64,000 bases of DNA, taken from the NCBI RefSeq assembly GCF_000374925.1, contig NZ_KB895547.1, positions 1 to 64,000 of the forward strand. Direction: 5' to 3'. The notes beneath the pieces were generated by a model that made no database searches, was not told the DNA's origin, and saw only the letters and a list, made by a program, of their open reading frames with translations. Below are positions 33,513 to 41,946 of this stretch, piece after piece (position 1 is the first letter of the stretch; every line of letters begins with the position of its first letter). The stretch comes from Arthrobacter sp. 131MFCol6.1 (GTDB lineage Bacteria > Actinomycetota > Actinomycetes > Actinomycetales > Micrococcaceae). A program made the position numbers and the translations under genes.

Positions 33513-33571
33513 GTGGCGCGTATCCGGCGAACTCGCGGATGCCGAGTGGCGCGTATCCGGCGAACTCGCGG
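33513..33571. repeat. Tandem repeat, 26-bp identical units at 33-bp period
   Basis: Two identical copies start at 33513 and 33546, each beginning GTGGCGCGTATCCGG and ending CTCGCGG, separated by 7 bp. They fill the gap between the cation ATPase gene and the small helical protein gene. No frame here looks coding. They may be a dispersed intergenic repeat of the genome. Confidence 0.7.
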
Positions 33572-33593
33572 CTAGGGAGCGGCGTCACGTGCG

Positions 33594-33812
33594 TCAGTCG
33601 TCGGCGGCGCTGAGCCCGAACTCGCTCTTCAGCCGCACGCGGGCGCCGCGCTCAACGAGTGTGGGTATGTAGGTCCTGATCCGGCCTGCGTTCAGGGCAT
33701 CGAACTCCTCGCCGACAATCCCGGCGATGTGCATCCGCGGTACGTGCGGAAACCTGGCAGCCAGACGCTCGACAACCTGATCAATGCTGGGTTCTTTCGC
33801 ATCGTCCGTCAC
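33594..33812 (-). CDS. Small three-helix-bundle-type protein (72 aa)
   Basis: The 72-residue acidic protein starts at a GTG after an AGAAG stretch. SIDQVVERLAARFPHVPRMH and AGIVGEEFDALNAGRIRTYIP predict two to three amphipathic helices, like the small actinobacterial 'three-helix bundle dimerization' proteins often found beside stress genes. No catalytic site or membrane segment is seen. It lies at the end of the stress island. Function is unknown. Confidence 0.65.
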   Translation of the reverse strand: MTDDAKEPSIDQVVERLAARFPHVPRMHIAGIVGEEFDALNAGRIRTYIPTLVERGARVRLKSEFGLSAADD

Positions 33813-33854
33813 TTCTTCAGTGTGGAGCGGCCCGGTCCCGGCGTCAATGAATCT

Positions 33855-34649
33855 TCAGCCGGCAGGCGGCAGCAGGTGGCCCAGGCTCCGGAGGTAGGTG
33901 CCAAAGCCGTGGGGTGCCCGGGCATGGGTCCGGCCGGAGGTCATGACCCTGATGCTGTCCGTTGCCGTGACCGTGAAGGCGCGGCTGCGGAGGCTGTGCA
34001 CCAGGGTCCGGTCTTCTTCGGAGGTGACCCGGGAGAACCCTCCGGCGGCGAGATAGGCGGAAGCCCGGACCCCGAAATTCGCGCCATAGATGTGGGGGTG
34101 GTCCTCGCGGAAGGGGTGGCGTTCGTGCCAGCGCCGGAGCAGTTCAGGGTCCATCCCGGCGGGGTCCGGTTCCACGGAGCCCAGCACGGCGTCGGCCCCG
34201 GCGTCGGCGAACTCCAACTGGCGCACCAGCCAGTTCTCCGGCACCCGGGAGTCGGCGTCGGTGTTGGCCAGCCAGGTCCGGCCGGCCCAGGGCGGCGGCG
34301 TCCAGCGCTGGCCGGGCGGCCGCCGCCGGGTCACGCCGATGCCGGAGGCCCGGACGCCCGCGGCCCGGCTGGCGCCGGCGCTGCGGTAGCTGACCTCCAG
34401 TGCGCTGAACCGCGGGTCCGAGGCTGCGAAGCGGGCCGTGACGGCGGCGGAGCCGTCCGTGCAACTGTCCAGCACCACCGTCACACGGGTGTCGACGTCG
34501 GACCTGACCCTGCGCAGGGCGTCCGCGGACCGCTGAACGGCCTCCAGCGCCAGTTCCAGGTGGTTTTCTTCGTTGTTTGCGGGCATGACGACGGCGACCC
34601 GGTCGATGCGGTGCCCGCGCGGCAACGGCAACGCCGCCACCGGGGTCAC
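33855..34649 (-). CDS. Family 2 glycosyltransferase
   Basis: The 264-residue protein has a GT-A fold: VAVVMPANNEENHLELALEA at about 17-36, VTVVLDSCTDGSAA, and the DADSRVP metal-binding DxD-like motif near residue 140, then EEDRTLVHSLR as the late acidic motif. It uses a nucleotide-sugar to glycosylate an unknown acceptor and has no membrane helices. The GTG start overlaps the upstream stop in GTGA (34646-34649), so translation is coupled to the deacetylase-methyltransferase gene. Its role is tied to the three-gene cluster, whose product is unknown. Confidence 0.82.
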   Translation of the reverse strand: MTPVAALPLPRGHRIDRVAVVMPANNEENHLELALEAVQRSADALRRVRSDVDTRVTVVLDSCTDGSAAVTARFAASDPRFSALEVSYRSAGASRAAGVRASGIGVTRRRPPGQRWTPPPWAGRTWLANTDADSRVPENWLVRQLEFADAGADAVLGSVEPDPAGMDPELLRRWHERHPFREDHPHIYGANFGVRASAYLAAGGFSRVTSEEDRTLVHSLRSRAFTVTATDSIRVMTSGRTHARAPHGFGTYLRSLGHLLPPAG

Positions 34650-36217
34650 CGCATCCGTTCGGGGCCGCCCAGGCCCGGCCCGGCACCCGGTGCAGCGTCC
34701 GGCGCAAGGAACACCTCGAGCACAAAGTCGCGCTCCTGGTAGGTCCCGCCGCCGGCCCACCCCAGGTGCCGCCGGGCCGCGGCGTGGACCGCGTCGCCGT
34801 CGAGTTCCCAGCCGGAAATGGGGTGCCGCCAGTGGCACAGTGCGAGGGTTCCGCCAGGCATGAGCGAGCCTTCAATCCGGTCGAACAGTCCGGCAAGCTC
34901 TGCCGGCGAGAGGTAGTAGCCCACCTCTGAAATCACGATCAGGTCGAACGATCCGTCCGGCCATTCGTTCGGGACGGTCAGGTGGCGCGTCGTTGCCGCG
35001 GGCAGGTGCTCGAGCCGCCTGGCAGCATGGTCCAGGGCGGTGCCGCTGGCGTCGACGGCGAGGAAGCTTCCGCACCGCGGCGCGAGTTCCACGCTCAGGG
35101 TCCCGATGGAGCAGCCGATCTCCAACCCGGCCGTGTAGCTGCTGCCGGGCAGCGCGGCGAGCGTGAGGGTACGTTTGCGCTGCTCGTACCAGCTCGAGGT
35201 GTACTGCCACGGGTCCTCCTCCCGGGCGTGGACCGCATCGAAGACGCGCTCCGCGTCGCCCGCGGCGAAGGGCCGTGGGGACCCGTCATCGCCCGGGCCG
35301 TCCGCACGGGCGACCGCCGGGATGACCGACGGCCCGTCAGCCGGGCCGTCGGCCGGGGCGGCCGCTGGGTGCCAGGCAAACGTCTCCCAGGTCCGCTCAA
35401 AATGCGCCAGGAAGGCTGGAGGCAGGAGCACCTCGTCGCCCGGCAGCCCGGAGAGCGGGCGCACCTGGGACACATGTGCCGCCATCGCGGCGGCCTTGGA
35501 CTCCAGCTCCGCCGGGCGCAGCGGCAGCCGGAACCAGCCACGCCATGCCCCGCCGGCCGGGTCGTCAGGTCCGGCCGGGCCGGCCATCCCGACCGGGACG
35601 TCGCCGTCGTCCTGTCCGTCTGGTGCCGCCCACAACCAGTACCAGATGGGGTATTCGAGGAGAGCGTGGCCCGCCGCGGCGCTGAGCTCGGCGGCAACGG
35701 ATCCGAGGACGTCGTGGTCGGTGTGCCCGTCGGAACGGTAGGGCGCCACGAGAACGACCTCGCCGGCCGCGCGCCCGCATGCGGCCCTCGCCTCCCGGAC
35801 CGCCTCCCGGACCGCGGCCCGGATCTCTTCCCGGCGCCCGGCCAGCTGTCCGTCGGGCAGGCCCAGGCACTGCCACGCTGTGTCCCCGGCCCCGTTCCCG
35901 GAAAGGCGTTTCAGGGCGTCGCCGAACTCCTGCAGCCGGACCGCGGCGAGCTGTTCCGGCGTCGTCGTGGGCGAGTCGGGGTGGGATCCTTCCCCCGCCG
36001 TGCACAGCACCACGCGGACCGTAGCGCCGACGGAGTGCAGCCTGGCCAGCAGCCCGCCGGCCCCGAGCGATTCGTCGTCCGGGTGGGCGGCCAGGACAAT
36101 GAAGGCCCGGCCGGCGAGCGCTGCGTCATCCAGCGGCAGGTCCGGCAGCCCGGCGGCACGGCTGCCGGCCCAGGCGGCCTCGGACGTCCCGGCATCGTTG
36201 TGGGTGAAAGTCACCAT
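34646..36217 (-). CDS. Bifunctional PIG-L deacetylase / SAM-dependent methyltransferase
   Basis: The 523-residue protein fuses two enzymes. Residues about 35-280 form a PIG-L/LmbE zinc deacetylase with FIVLAAHPDDESLGAGGLLA and the later SDGHTDHDVLG His pair. Residues about 325-515 form a class I methyltransferase (NodS-like) with GLEIGCSIGTLSVELAPRC and LIVISEVGYYLSP. PIG-L enzymes remove acetyl groups from N-acetylglucosamine conjugates. It overlaps the acyl-CoA dehydrogenase gene by 7 bp upstream and the glycosyltransferase gene by 4 bp downstream. The order suggests a deacetylated, methylated glycoconjugate. Substrate is unknown. Confidence 0.85.
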   Translation of the reverse strand: MVTFTHNDAGTSEAAWAGSRAAGLPDLPLDDAALAGRAFIVLAAHPDDESLGAGGLLARLHSVGATVRVVLCTAGEGSHPDSPTTTPEQLAAVRLQEFGDALKRLSGNGAGDTAWQCLGLPDGQLAGRREEIRAAVREAVREARAACGRAAGEVVLVAPYRSDGHTDHDVLGSVAAELSAAAGHALLEYPIWYWLWAAPDGQDDGDVPVGMAGPAGPDDPAGGAWRGWFRLPLRPAELESKAAAMAAHVSQVRPLSGLPGDEVLLPPAFLAHFERTWETFAWHPAAAPADGPADGPSVIPAVARADGPGDDGSPRPFAAGDAERVFDAVHAREEDPWQYTSSWYEQRKRTLTLAALPGSSYTAGLEIGCSIGTLSVELAPRCGSFLAVDASGTALDHAARRLEHLPAATTRHLTVPNEWPDGSFDLIVISEVGYYLSPAELAGLFDRIEGSLMPGGTLALCHWRHPISGWELDGDAVHAAARRHLGWAGGGTYQERDFVLEVFLAPDAAPGAGPGLGGPERMR

Positions 36218-37317
36218 GGGTTGCTTTCGGCCAGCGCCAGGGCGCCCAGCTGCGCGTCGTCGCGCATCGCGTGGTGCTGGCGGATGTACAGGGCGAGATC
36301 GGCCATCCGTTTTCCGTAGCGCTCATCAAAGGCGAGCGGGGCCGGACCGAGATTTTGGCTCACGAGCGTCTGGACGCGTTCGACGGCGGTGGCAACGCTG
36401 CCGCGCACACGCAGGGCTTCCTTCCACGCACCGCGGTCCGAGAGCTCCCCGGCGTCGATCCTCGCGGCCGTGCCGGCCAGGTAGGCGGTCAGGGCGGCCA
36501 GCGTTCGGTCAATCTCACCGAGGTGGGCAAGCGCAATCTGGTCCGGTTCCCGTCCGCCGTCGGCGGCGTGCCGCAGGGAGTCAGCGAAGCTGCGCGCCAC
36601 GGCGATGGCGCCGCCGAGCCAGCAGGCGGCCACGCCCATGCCGCCCCAGGCGAAACCCGGACGCTGATAATACCAGCCGGCGCCGCCGAGGGGCACGGCT
36701 GGAACGGCCTCGAAGTGGACTGTTCCGCTGGGAATCTCGCGCAACCCGCGGCTGGTCCACTCCGGATTCGCGAAGCCCACGCCGTCCGCGTGGAGGTCGA
36801 CGGCGAAGGCGGCCCGGCCGCCTGCCTCCAGATGGGCCGTCAGCACGGCATGGTCCAGCTGTGCGGCGAGCGAGCACCAGGGCTTGGACCCCTGCAGGAT
36901 CCAGCCGTCTGAGGATTCCTTGGCTTCAAGCCGCAAACCGGGCGCCTCGGCGGCGAACACTCCCCAAGTCCCCTCGAAGTCGGTATCGTCGGGATCCGGG
37001 CAGGCCCGGCCGTGCTGTGCGGCGTCGTCGCCGGCCTGGGCCAGGATCGCCACGGCGTCCAGTTGTGGTTCCAGCACACGTCCGGCGGCGACATCGACGG
37101 CGGTCACTGAGGCCAGAATCTCCCACAGGAACGCGGTCCGGCCGTCCCCGGGTTTGGGCGCCGCCGCCGCTGCCGACTTGGCCAGCTCCAGCAGCGCCGG
37201 GACATCGCCGACGGCGGCCTGCGCCTCGGACAGCAGGGGGCTGATCGTCTCCAGGTCTGCGGCCGCGGAGCTGATCCGGACAGGTAGGGGGTGGTGGGAG
37301 ATGGGGATCCCGTTCAT
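36211..37317 (-). CDS. Acyl-CoA dehydrogenase-like flavoprotein
   Basis: The 368-residue protein resembles acyl-CoA/acyl-ACP dehydrogenases: LEAKESSDGWILQGSKPWCS near 130-150 is the central beta-domain, and GMGVAACWLGGAIAVARSFA with the C-terminal helices forms the FAD-binding bundle. The usual catalytic Glu region is hard to place and the N-terminal helix domain is short, so it may be a divergent member. It is the first gene of the overlapping cluster (ATGGTGA joins it to the next gene). An oxidation or desaturation of a carrier-bound acyl group is possible. Confidence 0.78.
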   Translation of the reverse strand: MNGIPISHHPLPVRISSAAADLETISPLLSEAQAAVGDVPALLELAKSAAAAAPKPGDGRTAFLWEILASVTAVDVAAGRVLEPQLDAVAILAQAGDDAAQHGRACPDPDDTDFEGTWGVFAAEAPGLRLEAKESSDGWILQGSKPWCSLAAQLDHAVLTAHLEAGGRAAFAVDLHADGVGFANPEWTSRGLREIPSGTVHFEAVPAVPLGGAGWYYQRPGFAWGGMGVAACWLGGAIAVARSFADSLRHAADGGREPDQIALAHLGEIDRTLAALTAYLAGTAARIDAGELSDRGAWKEALRVRGSVATAVERVQTLVSQNLGPAPLAFDERYGKRMADLALYIRQHHAMRDDAQLGALALAESNPW

Positions 37318-37446
37318 TTCGACTGCCTGTGTTCCTTCGGGCTGGGCTGATTCGGGCTGTGCGGATCGGGAGCGGGCCCGGCCACGTGGCTGAAGTCCTG
37401 CGCGTCCGCGGCCGCGCCGCCATCGCTGGCGCCGTCGACAAGCAAT

Positions 37447-37460
37447 CTAAGCATACTTAG
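37447..37460. promoter_or_regulatory. CTAAG-N4-CTTAG dyad upstream of the acyl-CoA dehydrogenase cluster
   Basis: CTAAGCATACTTAG has perfect 5-bp arms and stands out by its low GC. It lies 130 bp before the first gene of the cluster. It could be a repressor operator or include a -10 element; the 217-bp gap here holds no other clear signal. Confidence 0.35.
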
Positions 37461-37534
37461 CACTTGGGGGTTACCGGGCGCTTCACGGGGTCCGCTGACG
37501 CAGGCGCCCGTGCACCCTGGCGGACATTCTGTGC

Positions 37535-38212
37535 CTAGCGGACGATCGCGAGGGCGAAGCCGTCCCAGCCTTTCGAACCCACGGTCTGGATCACGGTGCC
37601 GTCCAGCCGCGGGTCATCGCCCATCATCTGGAGCGTGCTGATGATTCCGGGGGCGTTGACCGGGTCCATCGACGCGTCCAGCACCGCACCTTCCCACACG
37701 ACGTTGTCCACCACGATGGTGGTGCCGGGCCGGCCAAGCCGGATGGCCCAGTCCAGGTAGTGCGGGTTGTTTTCCTTGTCGGCATCGATGAACACGAAAT
37801 CGAAGGGCGGTCCGGCCTCCCTTTCCAGTTCGGGCAGGGTGTCCAGCGCCGCGCCGACCCGGATGTCCACCTTGTGGCCCAGCCCGGCGTCGTCAACGTT
37901 GGCGCGCGCGACGCGGGCGTGCAGGGGGAGGTATTCGCAGGTGACCAGCCGGCCGTCGTCGGGCAGCCCCTGGGCCAGCCAGATGGTGCTGAATCCGGCC
38001 AGCGTGCCGATCTCCAGGACGCGGCGGGCGCCGGAGAGCTGGACCAGCAATTTCAGGAGTTTGCCGGCGTTGGGGGCCACTTCGATGGGCGGCATGCCTG
38101 CCTCAAGGGCGCTGGTCACGGCGCGCTTGAGGGAACGGTCCGGGCGGACCACTGCGTCCGAGAGGAAGTTCTCGACGGCGACCCAGCCGGGGGTGGACTG
38201 ATGCTCGATCAT
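37535..38212 (-). CDS. O-methyltransferase (class I, COMT-like)
   Basis: The 225-residue enzyme has the SAM motif RRVLEIGTLAGFSTIWLA near 62-79, CEYLPLHARVARANVDDAG and FDFVFIDADKENNPHYLDWA, the last holding the catalytic metal Asp pair of cation-dependent O-methyltransferases. NVVWEGAVLD follows as usual. The family methylates catechol-type hydroxyls. It sits 217 bp from the divergent-looking cluster start, on the same strand, and is probably independent. Length is normal. Confidence 0.88.
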   Translation of the reverse strand: MIEHQSTPGWVAVENFLSDAVVRPDRSLKRAVTSALEAGMPPIEVAPNAGKLLKLLVQLSGARRVLEIGTLAGFSTIWLAQGLPDDGRLVTCEYLPLHARVARANVDDAGLGHKVDIRVGAALDTLPELEREAGPPFDFVFIDADKENNPHYLDWAIRLGRPGTTIVVDNVVWEGAVLDASMDPVNAPGIISTLQMMGDDPRLDGTVIQTVGSKGWDGFALAIVR

Positions 38213-38296
38213 GCCCCCAGTGTTCCAGCCGCCCGGGCCCGGCGGTACCCCTCCGGGCGCGGTTCTCCCGCCCGGGTTTCGGCGTGCGGTCCGGCC

Positions 38297-38662
38297 CTAG
38301 GTTCCGGGCCGGGCAGGAATTTGCGGCCCGGTCCCGCCGGCGCCCTGGCCGTCGATGGCGTTTTCCAGCCGTTCCACCTTGCCGGTCAGCTCACCGCTGT
38401 AGCCCGGCCGGATGTCCGCCTTGAGGACCAGCGAGACGCGGGAACCGTAGGCGCCCACCGCCTCCGTGGCCCGCTTGATGACGTCCATGACCTGGTCCCA
38501 CTCGCCCTCGATCTCGGTGAACATGGAACTTGTCCGGTTGGGCAGGCCCGACTCCCGGACGATCCGCACCGCCGCCGCGACGGCGTCGTGGACCGACGCG
38601 TCGCCGGGCGCCTGCCCGTTGGCGGGGTCACCGGAGGGTGCTACGGAGAATGCGACCAGCAT
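38297..38662 (-). CDS. Thiamine-binding (MTH1187/YkoF-like) family protein
   Basis: The 121-residue protein opens with MLVAFSVAPSG and has EIEGEWDQVMDVIKRATEAV and RVSLVLKADIRPGY, the ferredoxin-like beta-alpha-beta fold of the MTH1187/YqgV family, which binds thiamine or related compounds and forms tetramers. A loose Gly/Pro-rich tail ends the protein. No thiamine transport gene is adjacent, so function is taken from family only. Confidence 0.8.
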   Translation of the reverse strand: MLVAFSVAPSGDPANGQAPGDASVHDAVAAAVRIVRESGLPNRTSSMFTEIEGEWDQVMDVIKRATEAVGAYGSRVSLVLKADIRPGYSGELTGKVERLENAIDGQGAGGTGPQIPARPGT

Positions 38663-38840
38663 GTGGTGGTTCCCTTCACTCAGTCGGGACAGCCGGGGCG
38701 AAAATTTCCAAGGCTGCCCTGCACCAGTCTTTCATGTGATTCCACCCCGGCAGCGGCCGGGCGCACCCCGGCCGCCGTCACATAACTCACTACCCGCCGG
38801 TAACAGGTTCGCGCACCCTCAGCATTGCTACCCTAGGCAA

Positions 38841-39473
38841 ATGAACCGGGCAGTAGACCGCAGGCCGCTCCGCGCAGATGCGGCGCGCAACGTGGACAAA
38901 ATCATCGCCGCGGCCCGCCAGTGCTTCCGCGAGCACGGTCCCGAGGTTCCGCTGCAGACCATTGCCGTCACCGCCGGGGTGGGTCCTGCCACCCTTTTCC
39001 GGAATTTCGCCGACAAGGAAGAGCTGGTGCTCGCTGCCCTGAACCAGCAGCTCCGGCTGCAGGTGGATCCGGCCATCGATGAGGCCCTGGCCGATCCTGA
39101 CGCCGCTGCGGGGCTCTTCCGGGTCATCGATGCCACGATGCGTGTTGCCAGCGAAGAGGCCAACCTGCTGGGAGCCGTCGCGGGCCGGCGCGGGCTGCTG
39201 ACCGGCATCACGGGCGGCCTGATTGAATCCATCGCCGTGCTGCTGGGCCGGGGCCAGGGGCAGGGCACCCTGCGCAGCGACATTTCCATGACGGACATGA
39301 TCCGCCTGCTGGCCATGCTGATCGGCGTCGTGGACACCATGGAGCCGGGCTCCGACGCGTGGCGGCGGCCCGTGGCGCTGGTTGAGGACGCCATCCGGAC
39401 GGAGCGGCCGGACCGGGCGTTGCCGCCGCAGGCCCCGCTGACGGGCACCGCGTTCGACGCCGTTCTCGGCTAG
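38841..39473 (+). CDS. TetR-family transcriptional regulator
   Basis: The 210-residue protein has an N-terminal TetR DNA-binding domain (NVDKIIAAARQCFREHGPEV, then LQTIAVTAGVGPATLFRNFADKEEL across residues 38-62) and a helical ligand-binding domain ending in a disordered tail. The ATG at 38841 is chosen because the domain begins about 18 residues later; the longer upstream frame is not family-like. Neighbours are the divergent thiamine-binding gene and a DUF1232 gene 17 bp downstream. Its targets are not evident. Confidence 0.87.
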   Translation: MNRAVDRRPLRADAARNVDKIIAAARQCFREHGPEVPLQTIAVTAGVGPATLFRNFADKEELVLAALNQQLRLQVDPAIDEALADPDAAAGLFRVIDATMRVASEEANLLGAVAGRRGLLTGITGGLIESIAVLLGRGQGQGTLRSDISMTDMIRLLAMLIGVVDTMEPGSDAWRRPVALVEDAIRTERPDRALPPQAPLTGTAFDAVLG

Positions 39474-39490
39474 GGCCATATGATCTAGCC

Positions 39491-39907
39491 ATGGGATGGG
39501 AAACTGTTGCCGGGGTCATCGGCGGCGTACTGGCGGTCTATGCCGTCCTGCTGTTGCTGCTGTGGGCCTATGCCCGGCGGCACCCCGAGACCGTCACTAT
39601 GAAAGACGCCTTGCGGCTGTTGCCGGACCTGCTTCGGCTGATCCGCCGCCTGCTGGCGGACCGGTCGGTGGCGGTGGGGGTCCGGGTCCGGCTGGCACTC
39701 CTGCTCGTCTACCTGGCCTCCCCGATCGATCTCGTTCCGGACTTCATTCCCGTGATCGGGTACGCAGACGACGTCGTGATCGTGGCGCTGGTGCTGCGCT
39801 CGGTGGTCTCCCGCGCCGGGGCCGACGCCGTCCGGCGCCACTGGCCGGGCACCCCGGAAGGCCTGGCCGTCATGCTGCGGCTCGCCGGACTCGGGACGCC
39901 GGTCTAA
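39491..39907 (+). CDS. DUF1232 (YkvA-like) membrane protein
   Basis: The 138-residue protein has an N-terminal membrane helix (about 5-27) and the DUF1232 core YLASPIDLVPDFIPVIGYADD near 76-97, with the invariant SPIDLxPDxIP stretch. Function of the family is unknown. It begins 17 bp after the TetR gene and is likely co-transcribed with it. Confidence 0.85.
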   Translation: MGWETVAGVIGGVLAVYAVLLLLLWAYARRHPETVTMKDALRLLPDLLRLIRRLLADRSVAVGVRVRLALLLVYLASPIDLVPDFIPVIGYADDVVIVALVLRSVVSRAGADAVRRHWPGTPEGLAVMLRLAGLGTPV

Positions 39908-39949
39908 GCGCCGGAACCTGCAGGTGCCCCGGCGGCCTGGTGCCCGGCG

Positions 39950-40219
39950 CTAGTCTTCGGCCGGCTTTTCCTTGGCCTCGAGAAGGTGCTGCTGAAGCTT
40001 CTCTTCGGCTTCCCGACGGCGGCGGGACATTTCGCGCATTTCCCGGGTGGACTCAGCCCCGCCGGAAACATACGGCTCGTGCTGCTTGGAGCGCTGGTCC
40101 TTGCGCGGCTCCGCAGCCTGCCCGTCGGCGGCCTGCTGCTCCGCGGCCTGCGGCTCGGCGGGCTGCCCGTCGGCGGCCTCGTTTTCGGCAGCGGGCAGCT
40201 CGCCGTCGTGTTCAGTCAT
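39950..40219 (-). CDS. Small acidic, repetitive hypothetical protein (89 aa)
   Basis: The 89-residue product is hydrophilic and disordered in its first half, with repeated AADGQxAEP/AEQQ units, and then a charged helix (REMREMSRRRREAEEKLQQH) that could form a coiled coil. No known domain is recognised. It stands alone between convergent and same-strand neighbours. The repeats and codon pattern make it plausible but not certain. Confidence 0.5.
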   Translation of the reverse strand: MTEHDGELPAAENEAADGQPAEPQAAEQQAADGQAAEPRKDQRSKQHEPYVSGGAESTREMREMSRRRREAEEKLQQHLLEAKEKPAED

Positions 40220-40325
40220 GTTCGAATGCTCCCACGCGATCCCGGCACCAAGTAGGGACTAAAGACCGTTCCGGCCGCGCCCAGCCGGCCGGCGGTCCAG
40301 CGCGGTCAGCCGTCCCACGGGCGGG

Positions 40326-40637
40326 TCAGTCCCAGCCCAGCGCCCGGAGCCCGGCGGCTGCGGCCGCGCCGGCTATCACCACCACCAGGAACGGCGCGCG
40401 GAACCACAAGGCGATGCCCGCCGCCGCCAGTGCGCCCAGCCGGGCGTCCAGGACGAGCGACTGGCCGGAGGCGACGGCATTGACCACCGTCAGGGACGCC
40501 AGCAGCCCGATCGTCATGGTCCCGGCAATCCTGGACATCCGCGGGTTGCGGAGCAGGCTGGCCGGCACCAGGTAGCCGAGCAGCTTCCAGGCGTAGGCGA
40601 GCAGGCAGGAGAGCAGCAGCCACATCCAAAGGTTCAT
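40326..40637 (-). CDS. azlD: AzlD-family branched-chain amino acid export subunit
   Basis: The 103-residue membrane protein has about four hydrophobic helices (WMWLLLSCLLAYAWKLLGYL at the start) and is the small partner of AzlC. Its ATG overlaps the AzlC stop in ATGA at 40634-40637, so the two subunits are translated together. AzlCD-type (BrnFE-like) pairs export leucine, isoleucine, valine or methionine. Confidence 0.85.
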   Translation of the reverse strand: MNLWMWLLLSCLLAYAWKLLGYLVPASLLRNPRMSRIAGTMTIGLLASLTVVNAVASGQSLVLDARLGALAAAGIALWFRAPFLVVVIAGAAAAAGLRALGWD

Positions 40638-41407
40638 GCGTCGTCTCCGGTGCGGTCGCCGCGGGGATCGCGGGCAGGGTCGTGGTGGAGGTGCGCGTGG
40701 TCCTCAGCGTAGGGATCGACGTCCGGTTCCAGGCCCTCGTCGCTGCGGCCGTGGCTGAACCAGCCGATCCCTGCCGCGACCACGGCAGCAACGAGGATCG
40801 GCACTCCCGGGGGCACGAACGGCACGGCGAGCACGGTGGCCAGCGCGCAGACCACCGCGATTGCCACAGGTTCCCGGCCTTTCAGTCGCGGCCAGAGCAG
40901 TCCCAGGAAGGCCGCCACGGCTGCCCCGTCGAGTCCCCACTGCTTGGGATCCCCAAGTGCCCCGCCGGCCAGGGCGCCGAGGGCGGTGAACAGGTTCCAG
41001 AGGACGAAGACTCCGATTCCGGCGGTCCAGAAGCCGCGCTTCTGCTCGTCGGGGTCCGTCTGCCCGGTGCTGGTGGCGGTCGACTCGTCGATGGTCAGCT
41101 GGGCAGCGGCAAACTTCCGCCACCCACGCGGCTGCAGCAGGGCATTGATCTGCATGCCGTAGATGCCATTGCGCATGCCCAGCAGCGTCGCGGCGCCCAT
41201 CGCGGCGACGCCGGACCCGCCTCCGGCCACCACGCCGATGAAGGCGAACTGCGAGCCGCCACTGAACAGCAGCAGGCTCAGGGCCATGGTCTGCCAGAAA
41301 TCCAGGCCGGAGGTTACGGACAGCGCGCCGAAGGAGACGCCGTAGAGACCGGTGGCGATGCTGATCGACAAACCGATCCGCACCGCCGGTGACTGCAGGA
41401 TTTTCAC
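40634..41407 (-). CDS. azlC: AzlC-family branched-chain amino acid export subunit
   Basis: The 257-residue membrane protein carries the AzlC signature: GLYGVSFGALSVTSGLDFWQ, SLLLFSGGSQFAFIGVVAGG and LTIDESTA. It ends in a His/Asp-rich tail (EDHAHLHHDPARD) that is not typical and might bind metal. The GTG start is chosen because GTGA overlaps the stop of the upstream DoxX-like gene; an ATG 12 codons earlier would lie within that gene's 3' end. It pairs with AzlD downstream to form the exporter. Confidence 0.85.
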   Translation of the reverse strand: MKILQSPAVRIGLSISIATGLYGVSFGALSVTSGLDFWQTMALSLLLFSGGSQFAFIGVVAGGGSGVAAMGAATLLGMRNGIYGMQINALLQPRGWRKFAAAQLTIDESTATSTGQTDPDEQKRGFWTAGIGVFVLWNLFTALGALAGGALGDPKQWGLDGAAVAAFLGLLWPRLKGREPVAIAVVCALATVLAVPFVPPGVPILVAAVVAAGIGWFSHGRSDEGLEPDVDPYAEDHAHLHHDPARDPRGDRTGDDA

Positions 41408-41850
41408 GGGCGCCGGTTCCGCCGCGTCAGGGTCCAGGCCCATGCGATGAGGGGCGCCTGGAGCGGGAGCCGCAGGGTGTGCACGCGTCGCCGGCGCGGC
41501 GAGCCCTCCGGCCCGTAGGCCTTGCGCAGGGCGTCCACGTGGCCGGAGAGGAAGGCGGCGAACAGCGCCGTGACGCAGCCGGCGGCGGCCCTCCGGGTGG
41601 CCGGGACCAGGAGCCCGACGGCGGCGGCGGCTTCCAGCAACCCGCTCACTGCCACCCATTCCTCACGGGACAGGACGGCCAGGGGCCCGTTCGGCTGCTC
41701 GCCGGAGTCATCCCGGCACAGGAGGTCAGGAACCACCGGGTGGAAAAATTCAGGCTCGCGGAAGTGCTTGGCGGCGCTGGTGAGCAGCAGCGCGCTCATC
41801 GCTGCCGCGGACAGCGTCTGGAGGTCCAGGACGGGCCGGCGAAATGGCAT
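41404..41850 (-). CDS. DoxX-like small membrane protein
   Basis: The 148-residue protein has about four helices (LSAAAMSALLLTSAAKHF, VAVSGLLEAAAAVGLLV, AAAGCVTALFAAFLSGHVDA) in the pattern of DoxX/DoxD membrane proteins and a basic C-terminus. A start four codons earlier (TTG) is possible; neither has a clear ribosome site. Its stop overlaps the AzlC start, so it may be the first gene of an operon with azlCD. Function unknown. Confidence 0.65.
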   Translation of the reverse strand: MPFRRPVLDLQTLSAAAMSALLLTSAAKHFREPEFFHPVVPDLLCRDDSGEQPNGPLAVLSREEWVAVSGLLEAAAAVGLLVPATRRAAAGCVTALFAAFLSGHVDALRKAYGPEGSPRRRRVHTLRLPLQAPLIAWAWTLTRRNRRP

Positions 41851-41946
41851 GCAACAACTCAACCACAGCGGCCACGCCGGCCGTAATCCGCCGGGGACGC
41901 AAGGGAGGTGAAGGTGTCCGCCAGGATCCGCGGAGCGGCCAGGCGG

